Source: JACCWP01 sp963801045 (GTDB lineage Bacteria; Actinomycetota; Actinomycetes; Propionibacteriales; Nocardioidaceae). From it: 64,000 nt of DNA. Below are positions 36,044-45,382 of the stretch, one piece after another. A program made the position numbers and the translations under genes. Where the stretch lies: contig CAWDDC010000004.1 of assembly GCA_963801045.1 (NCBI GenBank), forward strand, positions 124,001 to 188,000, given 5' to 3'. The notes below the pieces were generated by a model. The model saw only the letters and a list, made by a program, of their open reading frames with translations. It ran no database searches and was not told where the DNA came from. How positions within the stretch are numbered: position 1 is the stretch's first letter; each line of letters begins with the position of its first letter.

Positions 36044-36772
36044 ATGGCAGTCCACGCTGAGACCGACCTCGCCGGCCCAGCCGAGATCGGGCACACCCAC
36101 GCCGACGTCTCCGGCGGGTGGCTGCGCGCATCGGTCTTCGGCGCCATGGACGGGCTCGTCACCAACATCTCGCTCGTGGCCGGCGTCGCCGCCGCGGGGG
36201 CCGCGCCGCGCACCGTCGTGCTGACGGGCATGGCGGGCCTCGTCGCGGGCGCGTTCTCGATGGCGCTGGGGGAGTACACCTCGGTGTCCACGCAGGCCGA
36301 GCAGATCGACCACGAGGTCGAGATCGAGCGGCGTGAGATCCGCCAGCACCCGGAGGCCGAGCAGGCCGAGCTCGCCGAGATGTTCCAGGAGCTGGGGATG
36401 CGCCCGGAGACCGCGGCGGCCGCGGCGGCCGACGTGCACAGCGACCCCGACCGTGCGACCTGGGTGCACGTGACGCAGGAGCTCGGCGTCGACCCCGACG
36501 AGTCGCCGTCACCGCGGGTCGCGGCCGTCTCGTCGTTCGTGACGTTCTGCCTCGGCGCGGTCATCCCGCTGATCCCCTACCTGCTGGGCTTCGACTCGCT
36601 GTCGGCCGCGCTCGTCGTCGGCGCCGGCGGCCTGCTCGGCGCGGGCGCCCTCGCGGCGAAGTTCACCGTGCAGCCGTGGTGGAAGAACGCGCTCCGTCAG
36701 CTCGCGTTCGGCGCGATCGCCGCCACCGCCACCTATGTGGTCGGGCTGCTGATCGGCGTCCACGTCACCTGA
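36044..36772 (+). CDS. VIT1/CCC1-family Fe/Mn transporter
   Basis: A 242-residue intact membrane protein. The first helices contain FGAMDGLVTNISLVAGVAAAG and GMAGLVAGAFSMALGEYTSV, with the family's Asp/Gly/Met and GEY residues. A long acidic cytoplasmic loop (residues 90-160, many Glu in EIERREIRQHPEAEQAELAEMF) probably binds metal, and three more helices follow. Members export or sequester Fe2+/Mn2+. ATG 36044 is chosen over an in-frame GTG at 36008 because a TGGGAGA ribosome site precedes it and the GTG lies inside the upstream palindrome region. Confidence 0.85.
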   Translation: MAVHAETDLAGPAEIGHTHADVSGGWLRASVFGAMDGLVTNISLVAGVAAAGAAPRTVVLTGMAGLVAGAFSMALGEYTSVSTQAEQIDHEVEIERREIRQHPEAEQAELAEMFQELGMRPETAAAAAADVHSDPDRATWVHVTQELGVDPDESPSPRVAAVSSFVTFCLGAVIPLIPYLLGFDSLSAALVVGAGGLLGAGALAAKFTVQPWWKNALRQLAFGAIAATATYVVGLLIGVHVT

Positions 36773-36777
36773 TGCGG

Positions 36778-37525
36778 TCACGCGAGGTCGGCGGCCAGGG
36801 CGCCGGCGGCCTGGTGCAGCAGCGGCACCGCCACCCGTACGACGTCGTCGCTCATCCGGGCCGTCGGGCCGGACACCGACAGCGCCAGGCGCACCGGCAC
36901 GTCGGGCACGGTGACGGCGACGCAGCGCACCCCGATCTCCTGCTCGCCGTCGTCGAGGGCGTACCCCTGCCGACGGACGCCGTCCAGCTGCCGCAGCACG
37001 GCGTCGACGTCGGTCATCGTGTGCTCGGTCTGCGCCGGCATGCCCGTCCGGTCCGAGGATGTCGCGCACCTCGTCGGCGGGCAGTGACGACGCGAGCGCC
37101 TTGCCGACGCCGGTGCAGTGCAGCAGCACGCGGCGCCCGACCTCGGTGAACATCCGCATCGCGTGCCGCGACGGCACCTGCGCCAGGTAGGCGGCCCGGT
37201 CGCCGTCGAGCATCGCGAGGTTGGCGGTCTCGCCGAGGCTGTCGACGAGGGCCGACAGGTGCGGGCGCGCGATGCTGTTGAGCATCGCCGACGAGCTCTC
37301 GGTGAGCAGCAGCAGCCGTGGCCCGAGCGCGTACGCCCGCGACGGCTCCTGGCGGAGGTAGCCGAGGTCCACCAGCGTCCGGACCAGCCGGTGGATGGTG
37401 GGCAGCGGCAGCTCGGTCTCCGCAGCGATCCGCGACAAGCCCATGCCCGCCTCGTTGCGGGCCACCACCTCGAGCACGCGCATGGCGCGTTCGATCGACT
37501 GCACACCACCCGATGCCGTGGTCAA
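36778..37525 (-). CDS. IclR-family transcriptional regulator (frame-broken)
   Basis: About 248 residues. The N-terminal winged helix has VQSIERAMRVLEVVA, GLSRIAAETELPLPTIHRLVRTLVDLGYL and YALGPRLLLL. The C-terminal effector domain has RPHLSALVDSLGETANLA, LLHCTGVGKALASSLP, GYALDDGEQEIGVRCVAV and LALSVSGPTARM. One extra C near 37043 breaks the frame (corrected GPDGMPAQTEHTMTD). It lies 45 bases after the MatC gene in the same direction. A palindrome typical of IclR sites is found upstream of MatC. Confidence 0.85.
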
Positions 37526-37570
37526 TGCTGCCTCCCCGCGGGTGCGGCCGCGCTGGATGTCGGGCGCGGG

Positions 37571-38902
37571 TCAGAGCACGTCGGGGATCACGACCCAGAT
37601 CAGCCAGGCGACCGGCGGTGCGAACGCGACCATCGAGCCGCCCCAGATCATCAGCTGGCGGAAGACCGCGTCCCGGTGCTCCTCCGGCGTGTTGGCCACG
37701 ACCAGTGCACCCGACGTGGAGAACGGGCTCGAGTCGACCACCGAGCTGGAGATGCACAGCGCGATGATCATGCCCACCGTGCCGACCTCGCCGGCCAGCA
37801 GGAACGGCACCGCCAGCGGGATCAGCGTGCCGAGGATGCCGGTGGTCGACGCGAACGCCGACACGACACCGCCGATGTAGCAGATCACCAGCGCGGCAAC
37901 CAGCGGGGCGCCGATGTTCGCGACCTTCTCGCCGAGCCACTCGACGGTGCCGATGTTCTCCAGCAACGAGACGTAGGTGACGATGCCGCAGATCAGCAGC
38001 ACCGTCGGCCAGGCGATCTTGGCGACCGACGACTTCGCGAGGTTGGGGCTCAGCAGCGACAGGATGCAGGCCAGCCCGATGGCGGTGAAACCGATGTCCC
38101 ACTCGAAGAACAGCACGCCCACCGCGAGACCGAGCATGCCCACGACGGTGACGGTGCGGTTGCGAGCCCGTACCCGCTCGGTGTCGACGGCGGTCGCACC
38201 TGCGCCGCCCTCCGCCTCGGCGACCTCGGCCGCCCGCTCGGCGGACGCCGCCTCGCTCTCGCCCTGGTCGCGCCGGCCGATCAGCTCCCGCCCGCCGAAC
38301 AGCACGAACGTGATCAGGCCGAGCACGATGTTGAAGACCAGCGACGACACGAACAGCAGCAGCGGGCTGCCGTCGAGATCGCGGCTCTCCACGACGCCGT
38401 TGGCGATGCTGCCGAAGATGCTCAGCGGCGAGAACCCGCCGGCCGTGGCGCCGTTGATCACCATCAGGCCCATCAGCAGCGGGCGGATGCCGTAGCGCAT
38501 GCCGAAGCCCATGGCGATCGGCGCGACGATCGCGACCGCGGCCGGCACCACCGCGCCGAAGGCGGTCATCAGGCCGGTGATCCCGAACATCACCCACGGG
38601 ATCAGCGCGATCCGACCCCCCACCGACCGCACCGACCAGTCCACCAGCCAGTCGACGGTGCCGTTGTCGCGCGCCAGGGCGAACAGGTACGTGACGCCGA
38701 CCAGGATGATGAACAGGTCGCCGGGGAAGCCCGCGACCACCCCGTCGAGGTTCTCCTCCTCGCCGAGAGCGCCCGGGGCGACGATGTAGACGCCCACGAT
38801 GTACGCCGCGACCAGCGCCAGCGCGCCCATGTTGAGCGGCAGCACGGTGGCGAGCAGGAACACCGCCACCAGGACGAGGATGGAGATGAGTTCCACGGAC
38901 AT
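37571..38902 (-). CDS. MatC-type dicarboxylate/SLC13-like membrane carrier
   Basis: A 443-residue intact transporter with about 11-12 hydrophobic helices. The N-terminus (LVAVFLLATVLPLNMGALALVAAYIVG) matches the dicarboxylate carrier MatC N-terminal domain. PGDLFIILVGVTYLFALA, NGATAGGFSPLSIFGS and SSSVVDSSPFSTSGAL are the paired substrate/cation loops of this ion-transporter superfamily. A charged, Ala/Glu-rich central loop (about residues 205-235) is cytoplasmic. The ATG is at 38902. It faces an aminotransferase across a shared regulatory region and likely imports a small organic acid linked to glyoxylate metabolism. Confidence 0.8.
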   Translation of the reverse strand: MSVELISILVLVAVFLLATVLPLNMGALALVAAYIVGVYIVAPGALGEEENLDGVVAGFPGDLFIILVGVTYLFALARDNGTVDWLVDWSVRSVGGRIALIPWVMFGITGLMTAFGAVVPAAVAIVAPIAMGFGMRYGIRPLLMGLMVINGATAGGFSPLSIFGSIANGVVESRDLDGSPLLLFVSSLVFNIVLGLITFVLFGGRELIGRRDQGESEAASAERAAEVAEAEGGAGATAVDTERVRARNRTVTVVGMLGLAVGVLFFEWDIGFTAIGLACILSLLSPNLAKSSVAKIAWPTVLLICGIVTYVSLLENIGTVEWLGEKVANIGAPLVAALVICYIGGVVSAFASTTGILGTLIPLAVPFLLAGEVGTVGMIIALCISSSVVDSSPFSTSGALVVANTPEEHRDAVFRQLMIWGGSMVAFAPPVAWLIWVVIPDVL

Positions 38903-38937
38903 CGGCGTCGCTCCAGGGTCAGGGGTCCGCGCCTGTC

Positions 38938-38952
38938 TTCCGCGATGCGGAA
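38938..38952. promoter_or_regulatory. IclR-type operator TTCCGC-GAT-GCGGAA
   Basis: A perfect 15-base palindrome (6-base arms, 3-base centre) in the 206-base divergent region between the MatC and aminotransferase genes. A second inverted repeat, GCCAG-TTTTCG-CTGGC (38953-38968), abuts it. IclR regulators commonly bind TTCC...GGAA palindromes of this size, and an IclR gene is the second gene of the leftward operon. Confidence 0.5.
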
Positions 38953-39108
38953 GCCAGTTTTCGCTGGCGAGCACAGTGCCCGGTTTGCCCTGAAGCGTCA
39001 AGAGGTGGGATCCCCTGATGGCCGGTGTCCGGTACGCCCCTTAGAGTCCGTACCGCGGTAGCGAGATTCCGCCCAGCGGACACCCGATCGACGTGCGAAA
39101 GGACCCCG

Positions 39109-40310
39109 ATGGGTCGCCACTTCCTGCAGATCCCCGGCCCGACCAACGTGCCCGACGAGGTGCTGCGGGCCATGTCGCTGCCGACGATCGACCACCGCGG
39201 ACCCGAGTTCCGCGACCTCACCCTCGAACTGCTGGAGGCGGTCAAGCCGGTCTTCGGCACCTCCGGGCCGGTGATCATCTACCCCAGCTCCGGCACCGGC
39301 GCGTGGGAGGCCGCGCTGGTCAACACGCTCAGCCCGGGCGACCGGGTGCTGTGCTTCGAGACCGGCCACTTCAGCACGCTGTGGCAGGAGATGGCGCAGG
39401 CGCTGGGGCTCAAGGTCGACGTCGTCCCGGGCGACTGGCGGCACGGCGCCGACCCCGACCAGGCCGCCGAGCGGCTCGCGGCCGACACCGGGCACGAGAT
39501 CGCCGCCGTCTGCGTGGTGCACAACGAGACCTCGACCGGCGTGACCAGCCGGGTGGCCGAGATCCGGGGTGCCCTGGACGCCGCCGGGCACCCCGCCCTG
39601 CTCCTCGTCGACACCATCTCGTCGCTGGGGTCCATCGACTACCGGCACGACGAGTGGGGCGTCGACGTCACGGTCGCCGGCTCGCAGAAGGGGCTGATGC
39701 TCCCACCAGGGTTGGGCTTCAACGCCGTCAGCGACAAGGCGATCGCCGCGTCCGGGACGGTGCGGTCGGCCCGTTCCTACTGGGACTGGGCCCCGGTGCT
39801 CGAGGCCAACGCCCGCGGCTTCTACCCCTACACCCCCGCGACCAACCTGCTGTACGGGCTGCGCGAAGCGCTGCGGATGCTCGACGACGAGGGGCTGCCC
39901 GCGGTGTTCGCGCGGCACCAGCGGCACGCCGAGGCGACCCGGGCGGCCGTGCGCGGCTGGGGTCTCGAGGTGCTGTGTCTCGACGAGCGTGAGCACTCCG
40001 GCTCGCTGACCGCCGTGCTGCTGCCCGACGGTCACGACGCCGACGAGGTACGCCGGATCGTGCTGGAGCGGTTCGACATGTCGCTCGGCGCCGGGCTGTC
40101 CCAGCTGGCCGGGAAGATCTTCCGGATCGGCCACCTCGGCGACTTCAACGACCTGTCGCTGGCCGGCACCCTCGCCGGCGTGCAGATGGGTCTGGTGCTC
40201 GCCGGCGTGCCGGTCTCGACCGGCGGCGTCGCGGCCGCCCTCGAGGTGCTGCAGGCGCGCCGTCGGCCCCGGGCACAGACGCTGCCCAGGGCCGAGAGAC
40301 GCCTCCCTAG
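39109..40310 (+). CDS. Class V aminotransferase, serine-glyoxylate aminotransferase type (C-terminal frame break)
   Basis: PLP enzyme transferring an amino group between serine (or alanine) and glyoxylate. It shows QIPGPTNVPDEVLRAM, IDHRGPEF, IYPSSGTGAWEAAL, VCVVHNETSTGV, LLLVDTISSLGSIDY and the PLP lysine in VAGSQKGLMLPPGLG, then RIGHLGDFNDLSLAGTL. The frame does not stop at the natural end. One indel near 40270 would bring it to TAG at 40308-40310, immediately before the convergent secreted-protein gene. The ATG follows GCGAAAGGACCCCG. It is divergent from MatC and probably co-regulated by IclR. Confidence 0.8.
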
Positions 40311-40311
40311 G

Positions 40312-41253
40312 TCAGAGCAGGTTGACCAGGTTGGACTCGTCGCCGGTCGTGTCATCCGTCGGGTCGACCACGGCCACGTACGAGCTGTGCACCTGCGGCT
40401 TCGGGTCGGCGATCTCCACGGTCTTCGTCCCCTGCCCGTTCAGGTTCGCGGTGCGCACCAGGACGCGGTCGCCGTTGTCCGCCACCCGGTAGAACCGGAC
40501 CGTCGCCCCGGCCGCCTCGTCGGCGGGTGCCGTCCGGACGAAGAGCCGGTCCGTGCCGTTCTGGCCGGCCAGGTTCCGGCCCTGCAGAGTCGCCGTGATC
40601 ACCGTGTCCTCGGGCGGCTCGGGAGCCTCGTCGAGTCCGAAGGTGTAGGTGTCGTCACCGAAGGTGAGGCTCTGCAGGACTCCGCCGGCGAAGACACCGG
40701 AGCCGAGGCTGAAGCCCACATTGGTCAGCTGGGCGTCCGGGAACGCCGCCCGCCACTGCGCCAGCGTGCCGTGGTTGTCCGACCCCGAACCGCCCTCGTG
40801 CGACGGTGCAGCGTCCTTCACGAACTGCTCGGCCCCGTTGTTCGCCCACCAGTCACCGGCGTAGATCTCCTCGCCGACCAGGATCCCGTCGGCTGTCTCG
40901 TCGGTGTCGTTCGGACCGCCGAAGTCGACGATCAGCTGCAGCCCGGGAGCAATGCTCCCGTAGCCCTGGTCCCAGACCATGGACGGCTCGCCCACGTCGG
41001 CCAGGGCCTGCGTGTTCGGCGTGTAGCCGGCGACCTTGTCCGTCGACGTGGTGCCCTCGGTCCAGACGTGCAGGCCGTCGTCGTTCCAGGCGTAGTGACC
41101 GGTTGCCCTGGTGTCGCCCGGCGCGTCGCGGAACACGAAGCCCTGCTGATTGCCCGGCGTCACGCTGACCTGCGCGGCGTACGCGACGCTGGCGCCGACG
41201 CCGATCCCCAGTGCCACGACTCCTGCCATGACGGTGCGTGCGGTGTTGCTCAT
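40312..41253 (-). CDS. Secreted protein of unknown function with C-terminal Ig-like segment
   Basis: A 313-residue intact protein. Signal peptide: MSNTARTVMAGVVALGIGVG then a likely cut after AYA. The mature part starts with beta-rich sequence (GFVFRDAPGDTRATGHYAW), an acidic centre (FGGPNDTDETADGIL) and a segment with NVGFSLGSGVFAGGVLQSLTFGDDTYTFG that resembles exported lectin- or Ig-like folds. It ends with a repeat-like beta domain (NLAGQNGTDRLFVR / NLNGQGTKTVEI). No catalytic motif is recognised. AAGGGGGCAGTC precedes the ATG. It is convergent with the aminotransferase and divergent from the FAD/Fe-S gene. Confidence 0.7.
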   Translation of the reverse strand: MSNTARTVMAGVVALGIGVGASVAYAAQVSVTPGNQQGFVFRDAPGDTRATGHYAWNDDGLHVWTEGTTSTDKVAGYTPNTQALADVGEPSMVWDQGYGSIAPGLQLIVDFGGPNDTDETADGILVGEEIYAGDWWANNGAEQFVKDAAPSHEGGSGSDNHGTLAQWRAAFPDAQLTNVGFSLGSGVFAGGVLQSLTFGDDTYTFGLDEAPEPPEDTVITATLQGRNLAGQNGTDRLFVRTAPADEAAGATVRFYRVADNGDRVLVRTANLNGQGTKTVEIADPKPQVHSSYVAVVDPTDDTTGDESNLVNLL

Positions 41254-41397
41254 GACTGCCCCCTTGCGGTGAATATCCAAGGAGGCGACCGCCCCCCGGA
41301 GAGTTGCCGTTGGGAACTGTTGCGCATCCTCGACACCGGCGTCGGCAGTATCCCGACGGATTCGTCACCCGGAAGGGCGCACGCGGGGCGATCCGCC

Positions 41398-41403
41398 TAT
41401 CGT
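41398..41403 (+). promoter_or_regulatory. -10 box of a leaderless transcript before the FAD/Fe-S gene
   Basis: TATCGT ends 6 bases before the GTG at 41410, which supports this start and a transcript without a 5' leader. No ribosome site is visible. Confidence 0.4.
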
Positions 41404-41409
41404 CGCGGG

Positions 41410-44349
41410 GTGACCGCGACCCTGGACGCGCCCACCGACGACGCACCCACCGACACCGCTTCGGCGCTGCGCCGCCGGCTCGAGCAGGACCTCGAGGGCG
41501 GGGCATCGTCCGTGCGGTTCGACGACTACACCCGGCACCTGTTCAGCCGGGACGCGAGCATGTACACGATCATGCCGATGGGCGTCGCCTTCCCGCGGCA
41601 CGCCGACGACGTCGCGGCCGCGGTGCGGGCCTGCCACGAGCTCGGGGTGCCGGTCGTGCCGCGTGGCGCCGGCACCAGCCTGGCCGGCCAGACGGTCGGT
41701 CCCGGCCTGGTGCTGGACCTGTCCCGCTACATGGCCGAGATCGTGTCGATCGACCCCGGGTCGCGCACCGCACGGGTGCAGATGGGCGTCGTGCAGGACG
41801 ACCTCAACCGCGCGGCGGCACCGTACGGGCTGATGTTCGGACCGGACACGTCCACCAGCAACCGGGCCACCATCGGCGGGATGATCGGCAACAACTCGGC
41901 CGGCAGCGGGTCGGTGCGCTACGGCATGACGATCGACCACGTGCGATCGCTGGACGTGGTGCTCGCCGACGGGTCGCGGGCGACGCTCGAACCCGTCGAC
42001 GAGGACGAGCGACGCCGCCGGGCGGAGGCCGACACCCTCGAGGGCGCGATCTACCGGCGGCTGCCGGAGATCGTCGAGGCCAACCGGCCGGCGATCGAGA
42101 GCGGCTTCCCGCCGCACTGGCGCCGCGCCTGCGGCTATCGCCTCGACCGGCTCGTCGACGGGACGCCGTTCGACCTGGCCAAGTTCGTGGTGGGCGCCGA
42201 GGGCACGCTGGTGGTGAGCACCGAGGCCGTCGTCGACCTCGTGCCCAAGCCGCAGCACACCGTCTTCGGCGTCGGCCACTTCGACAGCGTGCAGGGTGCG
42301 ATCGACGCCACCGCGGACGCGCTGACCCTCGACCCCGCGCAGGTCGAGATGCTCGACCGCACGATCCTCGACCTGTCCCGGCAGAAGATCGAGTACGCCG
42401 GGCTCGGCGACATCCTCGAGGGCGATCCCGAGGCGCTGCTGTTCGTGTCGTTCACCGGTGACGACCGGGACGTGCTGACCGACCAGCTGGACCGGCTCAC
42501 CGCGCTGTGGCGCGAGCACGGGCACGGCTACCACCTGCTGCGGGCCGAGACCGCCGAGCAGCAGGGCTACCTGCTCAAGGTGCGCAAGGCGGGCCTCGGC
42601 CTGCTGATGGCCAACAGTCGCGGCGCCAACCGGCCGCTGGCGTTCATCGAGGACACGGCGGTGCCCCCCGAGCACCTGGCGGCGTACACCCGCAAGGTGC
42701 GCGGCGTGCTGGACGCGCACGAGATGACGGCAGGGTTCTACGGGCACGCGTCGGTCGGCTGCCTGCACATCCGGCCGTTCGTCGACCTGAGCCTGCCCGA
42801 CGAGGTGGTCAAGATGCGCGCCGTCGCCGAGCAGGTCAAGGACCTGGTCAAGGAGTACGGCGGCGTCAACTCCAGCGAGCACGGCGACGGACTGGCACGC
42901 AGCGAGTTCAACCGCGAGGTCTTCGGCGACGCGCTGTACGAGGCGATGCGCGAGGTCAAGGCGCTGTTCGACCCGACCGGCGTGATGAACCCCGGCAAGA
43001 TCGTGGACGCGCCGAGCATGACCGACAACCTCCGCGACGCCGCGCTGCCACCGGCGCCGCCGCTGCGTACCCGGCTCGACTTCGACGTGGTCGGCGGCAT
43101 GCGGGGCGCTGCCGACCGCTGCATGAACATCGGCGTCTGCCGCAAGAGCGCGACCGGCGCGATGTGCCCGTCCTACATGGCCACCCGCGAGGAGGAGCAC
43201 TCGGTTCGCGGCCGCGCCAACGCGCTGGTCAAGGCGCTGACCGAGCCCGACCCGCACACCGCGCTCGGCGACGAGCGACTGCACGAGATCCTCGACCTCT
43301 GCCTGATGTGCAAGGCGTGCAAGAGCGAGTGCCCGCTCGGTGTCGACATGGCGACGCTCAAGAGCGAGACGCTGGCCCACCACCACGACATCCACGGCAC
43401 GCCCCTGCGGTCGCGGGTGTTCGGGGCGATCAGGTCGCTCAACCGGCTCGGCTCCGCGACCGCGCCGCTGTCGAACCTGCCGGGCCGCAACCGCCTTGCC
43501 CGCAAGGCGATGGGGCGAGCGATCGGGATCGCGCCGCAGCGTCCACTGCCGGTGTTCCACCGCGACAACCTGGTGCGCTGGTTCCGTCGGCGTGGTCGTG
43601 CTGCCACGTCGGCTCCGCAGGGCGACGTCACGTTCCTCGCCGACTCGTTCGCGACGTACACCGAGCCGCAGATCGGCCGCGCGGCCGTCGAGCTGCTCGA
43701 GGCCGCGGGGTGGCGGGTGTCGGTGCACGGGTCGGGGTGCTGCGGCCGGTCGAGCCTGTCCAAAGGCATGGTCGACGACGCGAAGGCCAAGGCCCGGGCG
43801 CTGTCGACGCAGCTCGCCACCGGCACGGCCGCCGGCTCGCCCATCGTGGGGTGCGAGCCGTCCTGCCTGTTCACGCTGCGCGACGAGCACGCCGCCCTGC
43901 TCCCCGACGACGCGCACGTACGCGACGTCGCCGGCCGGGTGCGCCAGGTCGAGGAGCTGCTCGGCGAGGCGATCGACGAGGGGCGGCTGCCCCTGCGAGA
44001 CGACTCGTGGCTGGCCGGCCGGCGGGTGCTCTACCACGGGCACTGCCACCAGAAGGCCGAGGTCGGCACCGCCGCGACCATGGCGCTGCTGCGTCGCGTT
44101 CCCGGCCTCGAGGTGGTCGAGGTCGACGCCGGGTGCTGCGGCATGGCCGGGTCGTTCGGCTTCGAGGCGGAGCACTACGACGTGTCGATGACGGTGGGCG
44201 AGGACCGGCTGTTCCCGGCCGTACGCGGCGAGAGCCCCGACACGGTGATCTGCGCGACCGGGGTGTCGTGCCGGCAGCAGATCTTCCACGGCACCGAGCG
44301 CAACGCGTGGCACCCGGTGGAGCTGGTGCGCGAGGCACTGGCCGGCTAG
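41410..44349 (+). CDS. FAD-linked/Fe-S oxidoreductase fusion (D-lactate/glycolate dehydrogenase type)
   Basis: A 979-residue intact fusion of a GlcD/DLD-type flavoprotein and a GlpC-like iron-sulfur subunit. It has the PCMH FAD loop PRGAGTSLAGQTVGPG (about 89), GGMIGNNSAGSGSVRYG and the FAD-oxidase C-terminal region ending HGDGLARSEF and FDPTGVMNPGKIV. Two 4Fe-4S motifs follow (CMNIGVCRKSATGAMCPSY and CLMCKACKSECP), then two CCG cysteine-rich domains (GSGCCGRSS, DAGCCGMAGSFG). It donates electrons from a 2-hydroxy acid to the respiratory chain. The nearby serine-glyoxylate aminotransferase and organic-acid carrier make glycolate or D-lactate plausible. The stop shares a CTAG with the convergent YihY gene. 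Confidence 0.85.
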   Translation: MTATLDAPTDDAPTDTASALRRRLEQDLEGGASSVRFDDYTRHLFSRDASMYTIMPMGVAFPRHADDVAAAVRACHELGVPVVPRGAGTSLAGQTVGPGLVLDLSRYMAEIVSIDPGSRTARVQMGVVQDDLNRAAAPYGLMFGPDTSTSNRATIGGMIGNNSAGSGSVRYGMTIDHVRSLDVVLADGSRATLEPVDEDERRRRAEADTLEGAIYRRLPEIVEANRPAIESGFPPHWRRACGYRLDRLVDGTPFDLAKFVVGAEGTLVVSTEAVVDLVPKPQHTVFGVGHFDSVQGAIDATADALTLDPAQVEMLDRTILDLSRQKIEYAGLGDILEGDPEALLFVSFTGDDRDVLTDQLDRLTALWREHGHGYHLLRAETAEQQGYLLKVRKAGLGLLMANSRGANRPLAFIEDTAVPPEHLAAYTRKVRGVLDAHEMTAGFYGHASVGCLHIRPFVDLSLPDEVVKMRAVAEQVKDLVKEYGGVNSSEHGDGLARSEFNREVFGDALYEAMREVKALFDPTGVMNPGKIVDAPSMTDNLRDAALPPAPPLRTRLDFDVVGGMRGAADRCMNIGVCRKSATGAMCPSYMATREEEHSVRGRANALVKALTEPDPHTALGDERLHEILDLCLMCKACKSECPLGVDMATLKSETLAHHHDIHGTPLRSRVFGAIRSLNRLGSATAPLSNLPGRNRLARKAMGRAIGIAPQRPLPVFHRDNLVRWFRRRGRAATSAPQGDVTFLADSFATYTEPQIGRAAVELLEAAGWRVSVHGSGCCGRSSLSKGMVDDAKAKARALSTQLATGTAAGSPIVGCEPSCLFTLRDEHAALLPDDAHVRDVAGRVRQVEELLGEAIDEGRLPLRDDSWLAGRRVLYHGHCHQKAEVGTAATMALLRRVPGLEVVEVDAGCCGMAGSFGFEAEHYDVSMTVGEDRLFPAVRGESPDTVICATGVSCRQQIFHGTERNAWHPVELVREALAG

Positions 44350-45349
44350 CCCTCCTCGTCGCGGTCAGGTGTGCGCCGGGTGCCCTCGGGCGCGCCGGGG
44401 TCGGACAGCACGGGCTCGGTGAGCCCGGCCCGCAGCGCCTCGAGCTGGGCGGCCACAGCGGTGCCGACGAACAGCGCGATCGAGGTGAGGTACGACCACA
44501 GCAGCAGCGCCATCACCCCGGCCAGCGGTCCGTACACGCTGCCGAACGAGCCGCTGTAGCGCACGTACAGCGCCAGCAGGCCGGAGGCGGCCACGGTGAG
44601 GACGACGGCCAGTCCCGACCCCAGCGCCAGCCAGCTGAGCGCGGGCTGGCGGCGGCGCGGGGCGTGGTCGAGCAGCACCGCGATCGCGAACGTCGTCACG
44701 CCGACGCCCAGCGGCCAGCGGACGGCGTCCCAGACCTGGTCGGCGCCGTCGGACCAGCCGTAGAACTGCTGCATCGCGTCGCCGAACGCGCCGCCGCCCA
44801 CCAGGACCAGGAAGCCGATCCCCATCGGACCTGCCAGCACCGCAGTCAGTACTGCCGCGCGGCCGTACTTGTGCAGCGCGGGCCGGTCGCGCTCGATGCC
44901 GTAGATGCGGTTGGCGCCCCGCTCGACCTGCGCCATCGCGGTCGTCATCGACACCGCCGCGAACGCCAAGCCGAACGCCAGCGCCAGCTCCCCGGCACGC
45001 TCCGCGGTCTCGTCGGGGTCGACGGCGGCCTGACCACGTCGCCGCCGCCGGAGCCGGGAGTCACCGCGGTGATCGTGGCCGCCAGCGCACCGGCGACCCG
45101 GTCTGCGTCGATGTCGGCGGCGAGCCCGGTGAGCGCGATCAGGAACGGGATCACCGCCAGCGCGATCTGCAGCGCGAGCGCCCGGCTGTTGGTGAAGCCG
45201 TCGCCGTAGCGGAAGCGCAGGAACGACTCCGCGGCCAGTCGGCGCACGCCGTGGTGGCGCACCGTGTCCCAGGCGTCCTCCGCGTCCAGCTCGTCGCCGG
45301 ACATGTCCGTGGTCACGGGCACCCGGGTCGCGGTGGTCACACCAGGCAT
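44346..45349 (-). CDS. YihY/BrkB-family membrane protein (second paralogue, frame-broken)
   Basis: About 334 residues with six transmembrane helices. It shows FRYGDGFTNSRALALQIALAVIPFLIAL, FGLAFAAVSMTTAMAQVERGANRIYG and YGPLAGVMALLLWSYLTSIALFVGTAV, all family landmarks. One indel near 45035 (in the GGGDVVRPP/QAAVDPDETAERAG junction) breaks the frame. The stop overlaps the stop of the convergent FAD/Fe-S gene at the palindrome CTAG. It is less like the paralogue at 9824 in length and tail, so the two are probably not recent duplicates. Confidence 0.8.
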
Positions 45350-45382
45350 CCTCTCCCGACCACTCGATGTCGGCCGAGGATG

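Noticed and set aside
39025..44349. A single 1774-codon open frame on the plus strand spanning three genes
   Set aside because: It is the aminotransferase frame running past its lost stop, through the antisense of the secreted-protein gene, and by chance into the frame of the FAD/Fe-S gene. The middle part has no homology pattern, and the real genes have their own starts and ends.
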